Positions 50,943 through 60,349 of a DNA stretch of 64,000 nucleotides are shown here, piece by piece. Below the pieces are notes generated by a model. That model saw only the letters and a program-made list of their open reading frames with translations. It was not told where the DNA came from and did no database searches. The stretch is from positions 248,001 to 312,000 of the forward strand of contig NZ_JAHCPS010000001.1 of assembly GCF_021366795.1 (NCBI RefSeq), written 5' to 3'. Source of the stretch: Macrococcoides caseolyticum (lineage in GTDB: Bacteria > Bacillota > Bacilli > Staphylococcales > Staphylococcaceae). How positions within the stretch are numbered: the first letter of the stretch is position 1; each line of letters opens with the position of its first letter. The position numbers were made by a program, and so were the translations under genes.

Positions 50943-52310
50943 TTATACAAACATACTAAATATCAAAATGAAAATTAATCCACTCACTGAAATAATCGTT
51001 TCAAGTAACGTCCAAGTTAATACTGTTTCTTTCACAGTCAAACCAAAGTACTCTTTAAACATCCAGAATCCAGCATCGTTCACGTGTGATGCGATAACAC
51101 TACCCGCTCCTGTTGCAAGTACAACTAATGCTAAATTCACATCACTTGATTCTAATATCGGAAGTACAATACCTGTCGTAGAGATTGCAGCAACTGTTGC
51201 TGAACCTAAAGCGATACGTAATACAGCAGCAACTAACCATGCAAGTAAGATTGGCGAAAAGTCAGAGTTCGTAAATAATGTTTCAACGTGTTTACCAACA
51301 CCACCATCGATTAATACTTGTTTAAATGCACCACCTGCACCAATGATTAGAATCATCATACCGATTGGATAGATGGCGTCAGTTACAGATTGCATGACAT
51401 CTTTCATCTGTCTACCACGATTTAACCCCATTGTGAAAATTGCAATGACAATTGAAATTAACATTGCTGTTGATGCATCACCGATTAAGTAAATGGATTT
51501 CATCAATGTATTCGGCTCAGCACCACCTGCTTCAACCATTAATTTTACAACGGTTGCAACTAGCATTAAGATAACCGGGAATAATGCCGTTAATGTACTA
51601 ATGAAAAATCCTGGTGTGTCTTCAATTTTGAAATGTACATTTTTACCAAGTGATGAAATGTCACCTTCACGTGTAAATGCTGTTGGTGCGAGTTTTTTTG
51701 CAATTTTATTAAATACAGGACCTGCAATAATCGCGACTGGAATCGCGATTATAAAGCCGTATAATAATACTTCTCCTAAATTTGCACCATATTCTTTTGC
51801 AATCATAACCGGTCCTGGATGAGGTGGTAAGAATCCGTGTGTTACGGATAAAGCAGCTGCCATTGGAATTCCTAAATGTAAAGCTGGTAATTTTGTTTCT
51901 TTCGCAATCGTATAAATAATTGGAATCAGTAATACTAACCCTACCTCAAAGAATAATGCGACACCAATAATAAATGAAGCGACAACGACTGCCCACTGGA
52001 TATGCTTTAAACCGAATTTATCGATTAAAGTGTGTGCAATACGTGTTGCACCTCCACCATCAGCAAGTAATTTCCCAAGCATCGCACCAAGTCCAAAGAT
52101 CAACGCGATATGTCCAAGTGTTGCACCCATACCCGCTTCAACCGTAGCAACGACTTTGTCTAATGGTACACCAAGAAGTAGTGCTGTTGTAAATGCTGTG
52201 ACGATTAGAGAAATAAACGTGTTTAACTTTAACCCCATAATTAAAAATAATAATAGTAAAATTGCGATAAATACCGTCATTAACGGCCATTGTTCTGTAA
52301 TAAAATTCAT
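50943..52310 (-). CDS. gntP: Gluconate permease GntP
   Basis: A 455-residue GntP-family symporter with about twelve to fourteen helices. The typical stretches are LGHIALIFGLGAMLGKLLADGGGATRIAHTL and HGFLPPHPGPVMIAKEYGANLG. It imports gluconate with protons. Its start abuts the stop of gntK (TAAATG), which makes one transcript with gntR and gntK very likely. Confidence 0.95.
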   Translation of the reverse strand: MNFITEQWPLMTVFIAILLLLFLIMGLKLNTFISLIVTAFTTALLLGVPLDKVVATVEAGMGATLGHIALIFGLGAMLGKLLADGGGATRIAHTLIDKFGLKHIQWAVVVASFIIGVALFFEVGLVLLIPIIYTIAKETKLPALHLGIPMAAALSVTHGFLPPHPGPVMIAKEYGANLGEVLLYGFIIAIPVAIIAGPVFNKIAKKLAPTAFTREGDISSLGKNVHFKIEDTPGFFISTLTALFPVILMLVATVVKLMVEAGGAEPNTLMKSIYLIGDASTAMLISIVIAIFTMGLNRGRQMKDVMQSVTDAIYPIGMMILIIGAGGAFKQVLIDGGVGKHVETLFTNSDFSPILLAWLVAAVLRIALGSATVAAISTTGIVLPILESSDVNLALVVLATGAGSVIASHVNDAGFWMFKEYFGLTVKETVLTWTLLETIISVSGLIFILIFSMFV

Positions 52311-53855
52311 TTAGTTTTCTTTCCCTTCATGGTTTCTCTGGAAGTTTGCCATATCTAAGTAAACATCCATTAATTGATTTGTAACTTTCATATAGATTGG
52401 TAATATTTCTCTGTAAATCATGACATTGTCGTGAATGGGTTGATGTGGCTTCGTTGTTCCGACCATGTCACTGATATGACTAAAATCACGTTTCAATCCT
52501 AAAGCAACTTGTCCTAATGTCACTGCTCCAAGACATGAACTTTCAACACTCTCAGGTACAATCACTTCATGCTCGAAGATATCAGCCATCATTTGACGCC
52601 ATAATGCACTTTTCGCGAATCCACCGGTCGCTTTGAGCGTCTTTACTTCTTCATCCATCAATACGCCAAGTGCGATGAATACTGTATAGAGGTTGAAGAT
52701 AACACCTTCTAATGCAGCACGAATCATATGCTCTTTCTTGTGTGATAGCGTTAAGCCAAAGAATGAACCGCGAACATTCGCATTCCAATATGGCGCGCGT
52801 TCACCTGCTAAGAATGGATGAAATATTAAACCGTTACTCGCTGGAGGCACACGTTCTGCAATTTTCGTTAATACTTGATAACTATCAATGCCCAGTCGCT
52901 TTGCTGTTTCTACTTCACTTGAAGCAAATTCATCACGAATCCATCTGAGTACAACGCCACCATTATTTACGGGCCCACCAATCACCCACTTATCTTTCGT
53001 TAATGCATAACAGAAGAGTCTACCTTGGGCATCCGTCTTCGGTTGATCAATCACCGTGCGGATTGCACCACTTGTGCCGATTGTCACTGCGACTTCCCCC
53101 GGCTTAAAGGCATCAACACCTAAATTACTTAACACCCCATCACTAGCACCAATAACAAAAGGTGTATCTGGACGTAATCCCATTTGTTGTGCATATTCGT
53201 TGTTTAATCCTGAAATTACTGCTGTCGTATCAAGTGCTTCTGCAAAATGATCTTTTGTCAGACCTAGTAATTCCAATACTTCTGAATCGTAATCCAGTTC
53301 ATGAATATTAAACAATCCTGTCGCACTCAAAATAGAGTAATCTTCAACATAGCGATTGAATAATTGATAGAACACATAGCCTTTAATACCAATAAACTTC
53401 TTAGCGAGATTAAACGTTTCGTTATCTTCATGTTTAAACCACATTAATTTACTTAAAGGACTCATTGGATGTATCGGTGTGCCTGTACGTCGATAAATTT
53501 CAAGTCCATTATGTTCCTTATTTAATAGCTCACTGTATTGATAACTACGATTATCCGCCCACGTAATACTGTTCGTTAATGGCTTATCATTATTATCCAT
53601 AAGAATCAAACTATGCATCGCACTTGAAAAGCTGACAAAATCAATATCATCTTTATGCGCATTACTTTCCTTGACAACTATTGAAATCGTCTCAATTACA
53701 GCATTAAATATGAGCACGGGATCCTGTTCTGCTATATCACTGCTTGGCGTAAGTAATGGATACTCCTTATGATGGACTGCACATATCTTCCCATTTTTGT
53801 CGTACAGGACACTTTTTGTACTTGTTGTGCCGATATCTACACCAATCATGTACAT
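52311..53855 (-). CDS. gntK: Gluconokinase GntK (FGGY family)
   Basis: A 514-residue FGGY-family kinase. N-terminal phosphate-binding DIGTTSTKSVLYD, HPMSPLSKLMW, VTIGTSGAIR and TGGFAKSALWRQMMAD are the family regions. With GntP it phosphorylates imported gluconate to 6-phosphogluconate. The site GGAGGAATAACCA precedes the ATG three bases after gntR. The FGGY signature near residue 370 appears as AALEGVIFNLY and following. Confidence 0.95.
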   Translation of the reverse strand: MYMIGVDIGTTSTKSVLYDKNGKICAVHHKEYPLLTPSSDIAEQDPVLIFNAVIETISIVVKESNAHKDDIDFVSFSSAMHSLILMDNNDKPLTNSITWADNRSYQYSELLNKEHNGLEIYRRTGTPIHPMSPLSKLMWFKHEDNETFNLAKKFIGIKGYVFYQLFNRYVEDYSILSATGLFNIHELDYDSEVLELLGLTKDHFAEALDTTAVISGLNNEYAQQMGLRPDTPFVIGASDGVLSNLGVDAFKPGEVAVTIGTSGAIRTVIDQPKTDAQGRLFCYALTKDKWVIGGPVNNGGVVLRWIRDEFASSEVETAKRLGIDSYQVLTKIAERVPPASNGLIFHPFLAGERAPYWNANVRGSFFGLTLSHKKEHMIRAALEGVIFNLYTVFIALGVLMDEEVKTLKATGGFAKSALWRQMMADIFEHEVIVPESVESSCLGAVTLGQVALGLKRDFSHISDMVGTTKPHQPIHDNVMIYREILPIYMKVTNQLMDVYLDMANFQRNHEGKEN

Positions 53856-53858
53856 TGG

Positions 53859-54545
53859 TTATTCCTCCTTTGTCTGTGAGTAATACAAATCTTCAACTTC
53901 ATCATTTAAATCATCAAAATTAATATGCAATACTTTTTTATATAATTTTCTATTCTGCGTTCTAATGGCTTCAATATACATTTCATGATTATTAAAAATG
54001 CGTTCAAAATCTGCTTTGTTCGAGTCCATACGTTGTTGCATTGCGATTAAATTAAGGATTAACATATTTGACTTAATCGATAACCATAGCTTCTCAAGCT
54101 GTTGATGCTTTATAGACTCAATCATCGTTTGATGGAACAAAATATCCTGCATCGCAAATTCAGCAGCATCATTATACTTTACTGCAACGCGCATCATTTC
54201 AAGCTTTTTCTCAAGTTCTAATACGAGTGGTTCAACATTACTTTGTTCAATTTTTTCGAAAGCAAATCCTTCAATCATAATGCGCATGTCATAAAGTTCA
54301 TGAATATCTTTGTCACTTAAAGGTCTTATAACAGCACCCATACGTTCCAGCCGAATAAGCTGGTCTGTTGCAAGAATCTTGAGTGCATCACGAATCGGTG
54401 AACGACTCACTTCATATAACGTTGCAAGTTGATTTTCTGACAGTTTTTCACCATCGCTAAGTTCACCTGAAATAATTTTATATCTTAAATCATATGCAAT
54501 TCGTTCACCAGAAGATAAATTCTCAATCCATTGTTTAGGTAACAT
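53859..54545 (-). CDS. gntR: Gluconate operon repressor GntR
   Basis: A 228-residue FadR/GntR protein: winged helix ERIAYDLRYKIISGEL and LSENQLATLYEVSRSPIRDALKIL, then an FCD effector domain with DMRIMIEGFAFEKIE and its metal-type His residues. It should release DNA when gluconate binds. The longer frame's start lies within the operator, while this ATG follows GAGGTGAAGCG. The operator directly upstream almost matches that of B. subtilis GntR. Confidence 0.95.
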   Translation of the reverse strand: MLPKQWIENLSSGERIAYDLRYKIISGELSDGEKLSENQLATLYEVSRSPIRDALKILATDQLIRLERMGAVIRPLSDKDIHELYDMRIMIEGFAFEKIEQSNVEPLVLELEKKLEMMRVAVKYNDAAEFAMQDILFHQTMIESIKHQQLEKLWLSIKSNMLILNLIAMQQRMDSNKADFERIFNNHEMYIEAIRTQNRKLYKKVLHINFDDLNDEVEDLYYSQTKEE

Positions 54546-54559
54546 CGCTTCACCTCGTC

Positions 54560-54575
54560 TACTTGTATACAAGTA
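54560..54575. promoter_or_regulatory. GntR operator
   Basis: TACTTGTATACAAGTA is a perfect 16-base palindrome. Extended to 18 bases it differs by one base from the B. subtilis gnt operator ATACTTGTATACAAGTAT. It lies between the likely -10 and the gntR ribosome site. Confidence 0.88.
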
Positions 54576-54595
54576 TAGTATATGAACTTTATCGT

Positions 54596-54627
54596 TTTGT
54601 AAACGATTACTCTAAAGCGTTTACAAA
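54596..54627. promoter_or_regulatory. Pair of cre-like CcpA sites in the gnt promoter region
   Basis: TTTGTAAACG (54596-54605) and CGTTTACAAA (54618-54627) face each other across 12 bases. Each carries the cre half TGTAAACG. Neither is a full consensus cre, so binding is uncertain, but catabolite repression of gnt is known in other Firmicutes. Confidence 0.5.
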
Positions 54628-54647
54628 TTTGTCATCTCTATTGACAC

Positions 54648-54688
54648 AAAAATAGAGCGAACGACATTTATAGCATATCGTTCGCTCT
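54648..54688 (-). terminator. Terminator of the alpha/beta hydrolase gene
   Basis: AGAGCGAACGA pairs with TCGTTCGCTCT around a 13-base loop, followed by five T on the minus strand. Confidence 0.9.
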
Positions 54689-54691
54689 GTA

Positions 54692-55225
54692 TTATTGCAG
54701 TAATTCATTTAAATCTTGAATACCATCATGAAATTCATGTTTCCCTTGCTGCTCTGTAATCAATTGAATCTCTGGAAATGCTTCTTTCCAGCACGTTTGA
54801 TGGTTTATATCTACACGATCATCATCTATTGACTGAATATGATAGAGTGGTACTGCAACTTTTAACGCACCAGTAATCATATTTTGTGTATCACTAAATT
54901 TCTCATCACACCCAAAAAACGGTGCGCCTATCATAATCACTTTCTCAATCGTATGGTCAACTTGATTTTCAGTTAAATATTTCGTTATCACTGTACCACC
55001 AAATGAATGTCCGATAAGTATAACCGGTTCGCTGACCGGAACTTCTTCTAAACTCTTAATAAATACTTTAACCCAGTTGTCATAAATTTGACCAGCATCC
55101 CTTGGATAGTCACTTGTATGCCAATGATATTCCGGCACACGCTCTTTCGTTACGCGAATCAAGGGATTACTCCCACTCGTTACGGACTGAACACCTGCAC
55201 TATGAACAAATACAATATGTTTCAT
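54692..55225 (-). CDS. Small alpha/beta hydrolase (RBBP9-like)
   Basis: A 177-residue serine hydrolase. The nucleophile motif is ILIGHSFGGTVITKYL (GHSFG), an early oxyanion region is FVHSAGVQSV, Asp is near SIDDDRVD, and the probable catalytic His is in GKHEFHDG. The RBBP9/YdeN family includes small esterases with unknown substrates. It stands alone, and GGAGGATATTG precedes the second ATG, which is used here. Confidence 0.84.
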   Translation of the reverse strand: MKHIVFVHSAGVQSVTSGSNPLIRVTKERVPEYHWHTSDYPRDAGQIYDNWVKVFIKSLEEVPVSEPVILIGHSFGGTVITKYLTENQVDHTIEKVIMIGAPFFGCDEKFSDTQNMITGALKVAVPLYHIQSIDDDRVDINHQTCWKEAFPEIQLITEQQGKHEFHDGIQDLNELLQ

Positions 55226-55239
55226 CAATATCCTCCATA

Positions 55240-55272
55240 AAAAAAGATAAACTACTTAATAGTAGTTTACCC
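55240..55272 (-). terminator. Terminator of the Pit operon
   Basis: AAACTACT pairs with AGTAGTTT around a short loop, followed by TCTTTTTTT on the minus strand. Confidence 0.85.
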
Positions 55273-55278
55273 GATTAT

Positions 55279-56280
55279 TTATAAAAATAAATTTAATATA
55301 AAATAAATTGCTGCAGCTATAACTGCTGAAATAGGTAATGTAATCACCCAGGTGATAATCATACGTTGTGCTGTTGTCCATTTGACACCTTTAACACGGT
55401 GGCTTGATCCTACACCTAATATCGATGAAGATACAACATGTGTCGTTGAAACTGGTAAATGGATATAGGTTGCACCAAAAATAATTAAAGCAGAAGATAA
55501 ATCAGCTGCAACACCGTTTGCCGGTCTTATCTTCATGATATTGCCACCGACAGTTTTAATAATCTTCCAGCCACCAACTGCCGTCCCTAATCCCATAGCA
55601 GTCGCACAAGCAAGTTGCACCCAGAATAAAGGTTCAGTACTTCCTGTTTGAATGCCTGCTGAGATTAATGCCATCGTAATAATCCCCATTGCTTTTTGTG
55701 CATCATTCGAACCATGAGAAAAGGCTTGCGCTGCTGCCGTAAAGATTTGTAAAAATCTAAAATTACGATTCGTCTTAGTTAAATTGGCATTTTTAAAGAC
55801 AATTTTGATAATGGTATAAATAATATACCCTACAAAAAACGCAAGTAATGGTGAGACAACGAGTGCCACGATAATCTTCGTAAAGCCTGCATACTGTAAC
55901 ACACCAAATCCACCAGATGCCACCGCTGCGCCAGCGATTGATCCAATGAGTGTATGACTTGATGAACTCGGAATACCATAATACCAAGTGATTAAGTTCC
56001 AGGCAATCGCAGAAAGTAATGCCGCTAAAATCACAACTGAACCATTGGGTAATGTGAAGGGGTCAACAATATCTTTACTCACTGTTTTTGCAACTCCGTG
56101 GAATAGAATGGCCCCAAAGAAATTGAGAAATGCTGCCATTAGAATCGCTTGTCTTGGCTTTAACGCTTTCGTAGAAACTGCAGTAGCGATTGCATTGGCA
56201 GTATCGTGAAATCCATTGATAAAGTCAAATGCTAACGCAAAAATTACGACTGCAATCGTAATAATAAAAATCGGTTCCAT
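55279..56280 (-). CDS. pit: PiT-family inorganic phosphate transporter
   Basis: A 333-residue PiT permease with about nine helices. The two family repeats are GFHDTANAIATAV and HGSNDAQKAMGIITMAL, and VSTTHVVSSSILGVG near the end matches PTAH-type sites. It imports metal-phosphate with protons. The DUF47 gene precedes it by 11 bases, as in many Firmicutes, where the DUF47 protein modulates Pit. Confidence 0.95.
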   Translation of the reverse strand: MEPIFIITIAVVIFALAFDFINGFHDTANAIATAVSTKALKPRQAILMAAFLNFFGAILFHGVAKTVSKDIVDPFTLPNGSVVILAALLSAIAWNLITWYYGIPSSSSHTLIGSIAGAAVASGGFGVLQYAGFTKIIVALVVSPLLAFFVGYIIYTIIKIVFKNANLTKTNRNFRFLQIFTAAAQAFSHGSNDAQKAMGIITMALISAGIQTGSTEPLFWVQLACATAMGLGTAVGGWKIIKTVGGNIMKIRPANGVAADLSSALIIFGATYIHLPVSTTHVVSSSILGVGSSHRVKGVKWTTAQRMIITWVITLPISAVIAAAIYFILNLFL

Positions 56281-56291
56281 AGTAATGCTCC

Positions 56292-56909
56292 TTAACTATT
56301 TTTCATAATGATAGATTCTAATACATTCGCAACAGTTTGACATTTGTCAGCGATATCTTCTAAAGATTGATAAATATCTTTCACTTTCATTACAGTTAAT
56401 GGATCTGTTTCTACAGATAAAATATGTTTAATCGATTGTCTTAAAATACCATCACAGTTTGTTTCATATTCTTTAATATTAATTGAGTGGACACGAATAT
56501 GAGAGAACTTCTTCTCAGCTACTAAGCTCACAGCTGTTTTAATTTCTTTCGCACAAGCTTGAATATTACGTACAAACTCTGCCATATACTCATCAGAGTA
56601 TTCAATCGTATACATTTCAAACATGCCCGCAGTTTCTTCCATACCATCCAGACAATCATCCATTGCATTACTTAATGCTAAAATATCTTCACGTTCGATT
56701 GGTGTAATGAATGTTTGATTTAAATCTGAAATCATCTGGTGCATTAAATCATCACCATTTGTTTCAAATGCTTTAATTGTGTCTGAGTATTTCTTCAGGT
56801 CGAATGCAGAATGAAAATTCATCTCACCAAATGCAGTAGCCGCACGGTCTAAATTTTCCGCCATCGCTTCTAATTGCACTGCAAATTTATCTTTCTTTCT
56901 GTTAAACAT
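56292..56909 (-). CDS. DUF47/PhoU-like regulator of Pit (YkaA type)
   Basis: A 205-residue all-helical DUF47 protein: FNRKKDKFAVQLEAMAENL, FITPIEREDILALSNAMDDCLDGMEE, the latter being the metal-binding ExxD/DxxD signature. It is first gene of the pair with pit. The longest frame adds 51 bases, but AGGAGGATTTACG precedes this ATG. An upstream region carries cre-like and PhoP-box-like sequences. Confidence 0.92.
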   Translation of the reverse strand: MFNRKKDKFAVQLEAMAENLDRAATAFGEMNFHSAFDLKKYSDTIKAFETNGDDLMHQMISDLNQTFITPIEREDILALSNAMDDCLDGMEETAGMFEMYTIEYSDEYMAEFVRNIQACAKEIKTAVSLVAEKKFSHIRVHSINIKEYETNCDGILRQSIKHILSVETDPLTVMKVKDIYQSLEDIADKCQTVANVLESIIMKNS

Positions 56910-57017
56910 CGTAAATCCTCCTATTAGTAAAAAAGCTTGAATTAAGACTACATTGCTCATTTTAAATCAAAAAAACACGAAATAATAGCCTTTTGTAAAA
57001 ATAAAGTTAAGTTTTTA

Positions 57018-57031
57018 TAGAAAACGTTTTC
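57018..57031 (-). promoter_or_regulatory. cre-like CcpA site upstream of the Pit operon
   Basis: On the minus strand TGAAAACGTTTTCT (57032-57019 region) matches the cre consensus TGWAANCGNTNWCA at all but the last position. GAAAACGTTTTC is a perfect 12-base palindrome. Confidence 0.6.
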
Positions 57032-57044
57032 AATGTTTCAGAAT

Positions 57045-57072
57045 TGTAAATTTAATATGACAGAACTGTAAA
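57045..57072 (-). promoter_or_regulatory. PhoP-box-like direct repeats of the Pit operon
   Basis: On the minus strand TTTACAGTTCTG and TTTACAATTCTG lie 22 bases apart, twice the 11-base spacing of PhoP boxes (TTWACA). A degenerate hexamer (GTCATA) lies midway and TTTATC lies 11 bases upstream. PhoP control would suit a phosphate transporter, but this is inferred. Confidence 0.45.
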
Positions 57073-57082
57073 CAAAAGATAA

Positions 57083-57122
57083 AAATACACCTTATATGTA
57101 AGAATGAAAGGTGTATTTTTAT
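57083..57122. terminator. Terminator of the NAD(P)-binding protein gene
   Basis: AAAAATACACCTT pairs with AAAGGTGTATTTTT around about 14 bases, with T-rich ends on both strands. Confidence 0.78.
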
Positions 57123-57125
57123 CTT

Positions 57126-58043
57126 TTATTTAGTATATTTTTTTTCAATACCTTTTTCTTTTTCTTCCTGAAATCTTTCAATTCGCATCTCTACATCAAA
57201 TATTTTCATCGTTAAATGATGTATTGGCGCTTGTGTTAATAGATAAACCAGCCATGGTAAGGTTGGTTCATAATCATGTAAAGCTATAATCAGTGTGTCT
57301 GTTCCTTTTAGGCGTCTGAACTCCATACGTGCACGACTATCAATATGCGCATGATGTAATCGGCCTCCGGTAATTTGATAAACAATGCGGTTGTCATCGG
57401 TCTTTTCTATGTCTTTTTCTAGTGTTAAGATATGTTTTTTCAACGCATAGATACTAAAGCAACCTTGTGTTTCTTTTACTTCTACAAAGTCGAACGCCAT
57501 ATCGCTTAACCATGCAAAGTAATGTTTACTCACGCGTTCAACGGTCCAGCTCGATGGCATTAATGTTCTTTGGATACTACGTACATCGTTAGATTTAGAC
57601 GTTTGTGTTTGAGCAACAATCCCATAACGTTTAACAGGCGTTGTCGTTATTTGTACTGGCGTTTTGTAACTGCTTAATATATCAATTGTTTCTTTATCAA
57701 GATCCGTTCCGGAAATATAAATAATTGATTTTAATTCCGTTGCCTCGGCTGCTCTTGCGAAATTATCAGCACTAATTGCATTAATATCCTGAAACTTTGC
57801 ATCATTAAGTTTATTTGATCGCTTTGTTGGATCTAAGAAATAGACCCCAAAATCAACCTGTGACATCGCATCAATACAATCATTCAGAGAAAACATATCA
57901 CCCGTAATCCAGTGAATATCCTGATGACTATCTTCAGCAGGATACTTACTCATTGCATAAATTTCAAAATCATCTTTCAAATACATATATAAATGCTTAC
58001 CGATATAGCCTGTTGCACCCGTTAATAATAGACGTGGTTTCAT
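57126..58043 (-). CDS. NmrA/YbjT-like NAD(P)-binding protein
   Basis: A 305-residue atypical SDR. The Rossmann motif is LLLTGATGYIGKHLYMYL, followed by SIIYISGTDLD and a C-terminal DUF2867-like domain (ARMEFRRLKGTDTLIIALHDYEP). Typical catalytic Tyr-x-x-x-Lys is not seen, so it may bind NADPH as a sensor or reduce a quinone-like substrate. Function unknown. GGAGGCTAAACA precedes the ATG. Confidence 0.8.
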   Translation of the reverse strand: MKPRLLLTGATGYIGKHLYMYLKDDFEIYAMSKYPAEDSHQDIHWITGDMFSLNDCIDAMSQVDFGVYFLDPTKRSNKLNDAKFQDINAISADNFARAAEATELKSIIYISGTDLDKETIDILSSYKTPVQITTTPVKRYGIVAQTQTSKSNDVRSIQRTLMPSSWTVERVSKHYFAWLSDMAFDFVEVKETQGCFSIYALKKHILTLEKDIEKTDDNRIVYQITGGRLHHAHIDSRARMEFRRLKGTDTLIIALHDYEPTLPWLVYLLTQAPIHHLTMKIFDVEMRIERFQEEKEKGIEKKYTK

Positions 58044-58117
58044 TGTTTAGCCTCCAATAATCATTCTTTTTTATATTGTACAAAATTATATGCTGCGTTA
58101 AAAACAATATGAATGTA

Positions 58118-59146
58118 TTATTTGGTGTCACGCTTTGGTTTCTGAATAAATTCTGTTTTCGTTGTATTGGATGAATAAGGTGATTGTGTCGTATGATTGC
58201 CTAAAAACATCATCAATTTACGATAGGTCAAACGTGCTTCCTTTAAATCCATATGAAATTGATATTGATGACGTAATTGATGTGTACCATCAAAAAATGA
58301 TGTTTCGTGCGGTACATTATGCGCTTTTAGGACATTCACCATTTCGATTGCCTGCGAGTCAAAAGGATCACTATCTCCAACCGTCAGGAAAGTCGGAGGA
58401 TAATGGCGCGTAATGTTCTCTGTCGTACTTAGCTGACGAATCGGTTTAAAATCTTTCTCCCAATGTTTCTCGCCAGTATAACTTTCCATAAATAATTCAA
58501 TCCGCGGAAATTTTGTCGCACGCACTGTCTGCATGTTGTATAAACCGCCAAATAAAACAACCGCTCTAATATGCTTCGGGTTAAACACGCGTGTCAATTG
58601 CATATCATGCATCAATTGTTGGTTGGTATGTATTGCTGCAAATTGACTGGCTATCTGAGCACCTGCCGAATCACCTCCGATAATAATTTGCGATAAATCA
58701 ACAGGGAGATTTAACTGATTTTTCTTGAGAAACTTTGCTGCAGCAAGTTCCTGTAAAATCGGTGTAGGATATTTATTGTTTGGCGCAAGTGCATAGTTCA
58801 TATTGGCCACAATAAATCCCTTTTCTGCAATTTGAGCTAAATAGGGATTCTTATGACGCTTATCACCTGCGATAAACCCGCCGCCATGCGTCCAGATAAT
58901 CAAAGGCAGCTTATCACCTTTACGTATATTTCTCGGCATAATAATATCCATTTGAGACATCGGGGCAATATCACTATATGTAACATTTGGAATCATTTTC
59001 ACATTTGGATTTTCTATCGCTTTGTCACTTAATAATGCATTCTCTCCAATCCTTGGTTGATCCGTTTGATGCCAACCGAAAATCACACTTAGTAACATGA
59101 CTAAAAGTGAAGCCATAATGGTATATACTAAATATCTTTTCTTCAA
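58118..59146 (-). CDS. Membrane-anchored alpha/beta hydrolase, esterase type
   Basis: A 342-residue hydrolase. The N-terminal helix (residues about 5-24) is a signal anchor, so the enzyme acts outside the cytoplasm. The oxyanion motif is WTHGGGFIAGDKRH, the nucleophile elbow IIGGDSAGAQIAS, the acid LTVGDSDPFDSQ and the base DGTHQLRHQYQ. This is the BD-FAE/hormone-sensitive-lipase-like class, and the substrate is unknown. Directly after ykvI in opposite order, it has its own ribosome site (AAAGGACGATTGTTTTG). Confidence 0.85.
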   Translation of the reverse strand: MKKRYLVYTIMASLLVMLLSVIFGWHQTDQPRIGENALLSDKAIENPNVKMIPNVTYSDIAPMSQMDIIMPRNIRKGDKLPLIIWTHGGGFIAGDKRHKNPYLAQIAEKGFIVANMNYALAPNNKYPTPILQELAAAKFLKKNQLNLPVDLSQIIIGGDSAGAQIASQFAAIHTNQQLMHDMQLTRVFNPKHIRAVVLFGGLYNMQTVRATKFPRIELFMESYTGEKHWEKDFKPIRQLSTTENITRHYPPTFLTVGDSDPFDSQAIEMVNVLKAHNVPHETSFFDGTHQLRHQYQFHMDLKEARLTYRKLMMFLGNHTTQSPYSSNTTKTEFIQKPKRDTK

Positions 59147-59185
59147 AACAATCGTCCTTTCTAATGTTTCAAATTATATCATAAA

Positions 59186-59219
59186 AAAATAAAATGAGAG
59201 TTACCTCTCATTTTATTTT
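59186..59219 (-). terminator. Terminator of the YkvI-type transporter gene
   Basis: AATAAAATGAGAG pairs with its complement CTCTCATTTTATT around GTAA-type loop bases, with seven T on the minus strand. Confidence 0.9.
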
Positions 59220-59223
59220 CATT

Positions 59224-60324
59224 TTATACGATATGGTTTTTACCGCGATTTTTACGTTTAAAATATTTAATTGTAATACCAATACATAAAATTAATCCTA
59301 CATATCCTAGTAAAGGATATGCAAACTGAACAAGTTTTGAGAACCCAACGAAACTAAGTACATAGGATAATCCCATAAGTCCAAATAACATAACTTTATA
59401 TTTGGTTGAATAAGGCTCTGAGAATCTCGCGATAAACGAATACATTAATCCTGCGATTGTATTATAGATGACCATTAACATGATAATACTTAATGCAATA
59501 CCAATGAAAGGATGAATCGATTTACCTAAAATCAGTGTTGGAATCGCTGAATTGTTAATTTGATCTAATTCACTTAGTAATCCTGAATTGACCATAGCAA
59601 GTAATACCAATAAGATAAAGCCACCAATTGTTGCACCACGTCCAGCGATTTTCATTCGGCTAGAGTCGCCACCAATCGCCGCTAATATACTAAATCCACT
59701 GGCAAAAGCAAGACCACCATAATTTAATCCTGACCACCACCATAATGCACTCTCAGGTAGGAAAGATGCCTTAAACGGTTGTTTATCCGGATTAATGTGG
59801 TCCTGTACTTCATTAAAAGGAATTGATCCTTTAAAGAAATAATAAATAGCGATTGTCGTAACAACGATAATTAAGAACGGTGTTACCATCCCAAGTGCTC
59901 CAACAATTTTATTAAAGTCTAATAACAATGTAATAATAATGGCAATTACCATTAATAAAGAACCTAACCATACAGGGATACCAAAACTTTCATGTGCAGC
60001 ACTTCCTGCACCTGCAATCATAATGGTTGATAATCCATATAAGAAAAATACAAGTAAGTAGTCAATCAATTTTCCAAATTTTTCACCAAATAGGTATTGA
60101 ATTGTTGATTCATGATTTTCAGCATCCAAACCATACCCTAATTTGACCGTTTGTCTACCGAAGAATGTCAGCATTAATCCTGAAATAATAATTGCAAGAT
60201 AGCTGTACATACCATAATTCGTGAAAAATGTTAAAACTTCTTGACCTGTAGAGAATCCGGCACCGACGATAACGCCAACATACGCGAATCCTATCTTTAT
60301 TGCTTCCAAGTTCGATTTACTCAT
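59224..60324 (-). CDS. YkvI-family membrane transporter
   Basis: A 366-residue protein of about ten helices with the YkvI signature GFAYVGVIVGAGFSTGQEVLTFF, WWSGLNYGGLAFASGFSILAA and IYNTIAGLMYSFIARF. The family is related to amino-acid/sodium symporters (APC superfamily), but the substrate is unknown. The second codon ATG follows AAGGAGCGTTTTG; the upstream TTG is inside the spacing. Confidence 0.85.
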   Translation of the reverse strand: MSKSNLEAIKIGFAYVGVIVGAGFSTGQEVLTFFTNYGMYSYLAIIISGLMLTFFGRQTVKLGYGLDAENHESTIQYLFGEKFGKLIDYLLVFFLYGLSTIMIAGAGSAAHESFGIPVWLGSLLMVIAIIITLLLDFNKIVGALGMVTPFLIIVVTTIAIYYFFKGSIPFNEVQDHINPDKQPFKASFLPESALWWWSGLNYGGLAFASGFSILAAIGGDSSRMKIAGRGATIGGFILLVLLAMVNSGLLSELDQINNSAIPTLILGKSIHPFIGIALSIIMLMVIYNTIAGLMYSFIARFSEPYSTKYKVMLFGLMGLSYVLSFVGFSKLVQFAYPLLGYVGLILCIGITIKYFKRKNRGKNHIV

Positions 60325-60349
60325 CAAAACGCTCCTTTATAATAATAAA

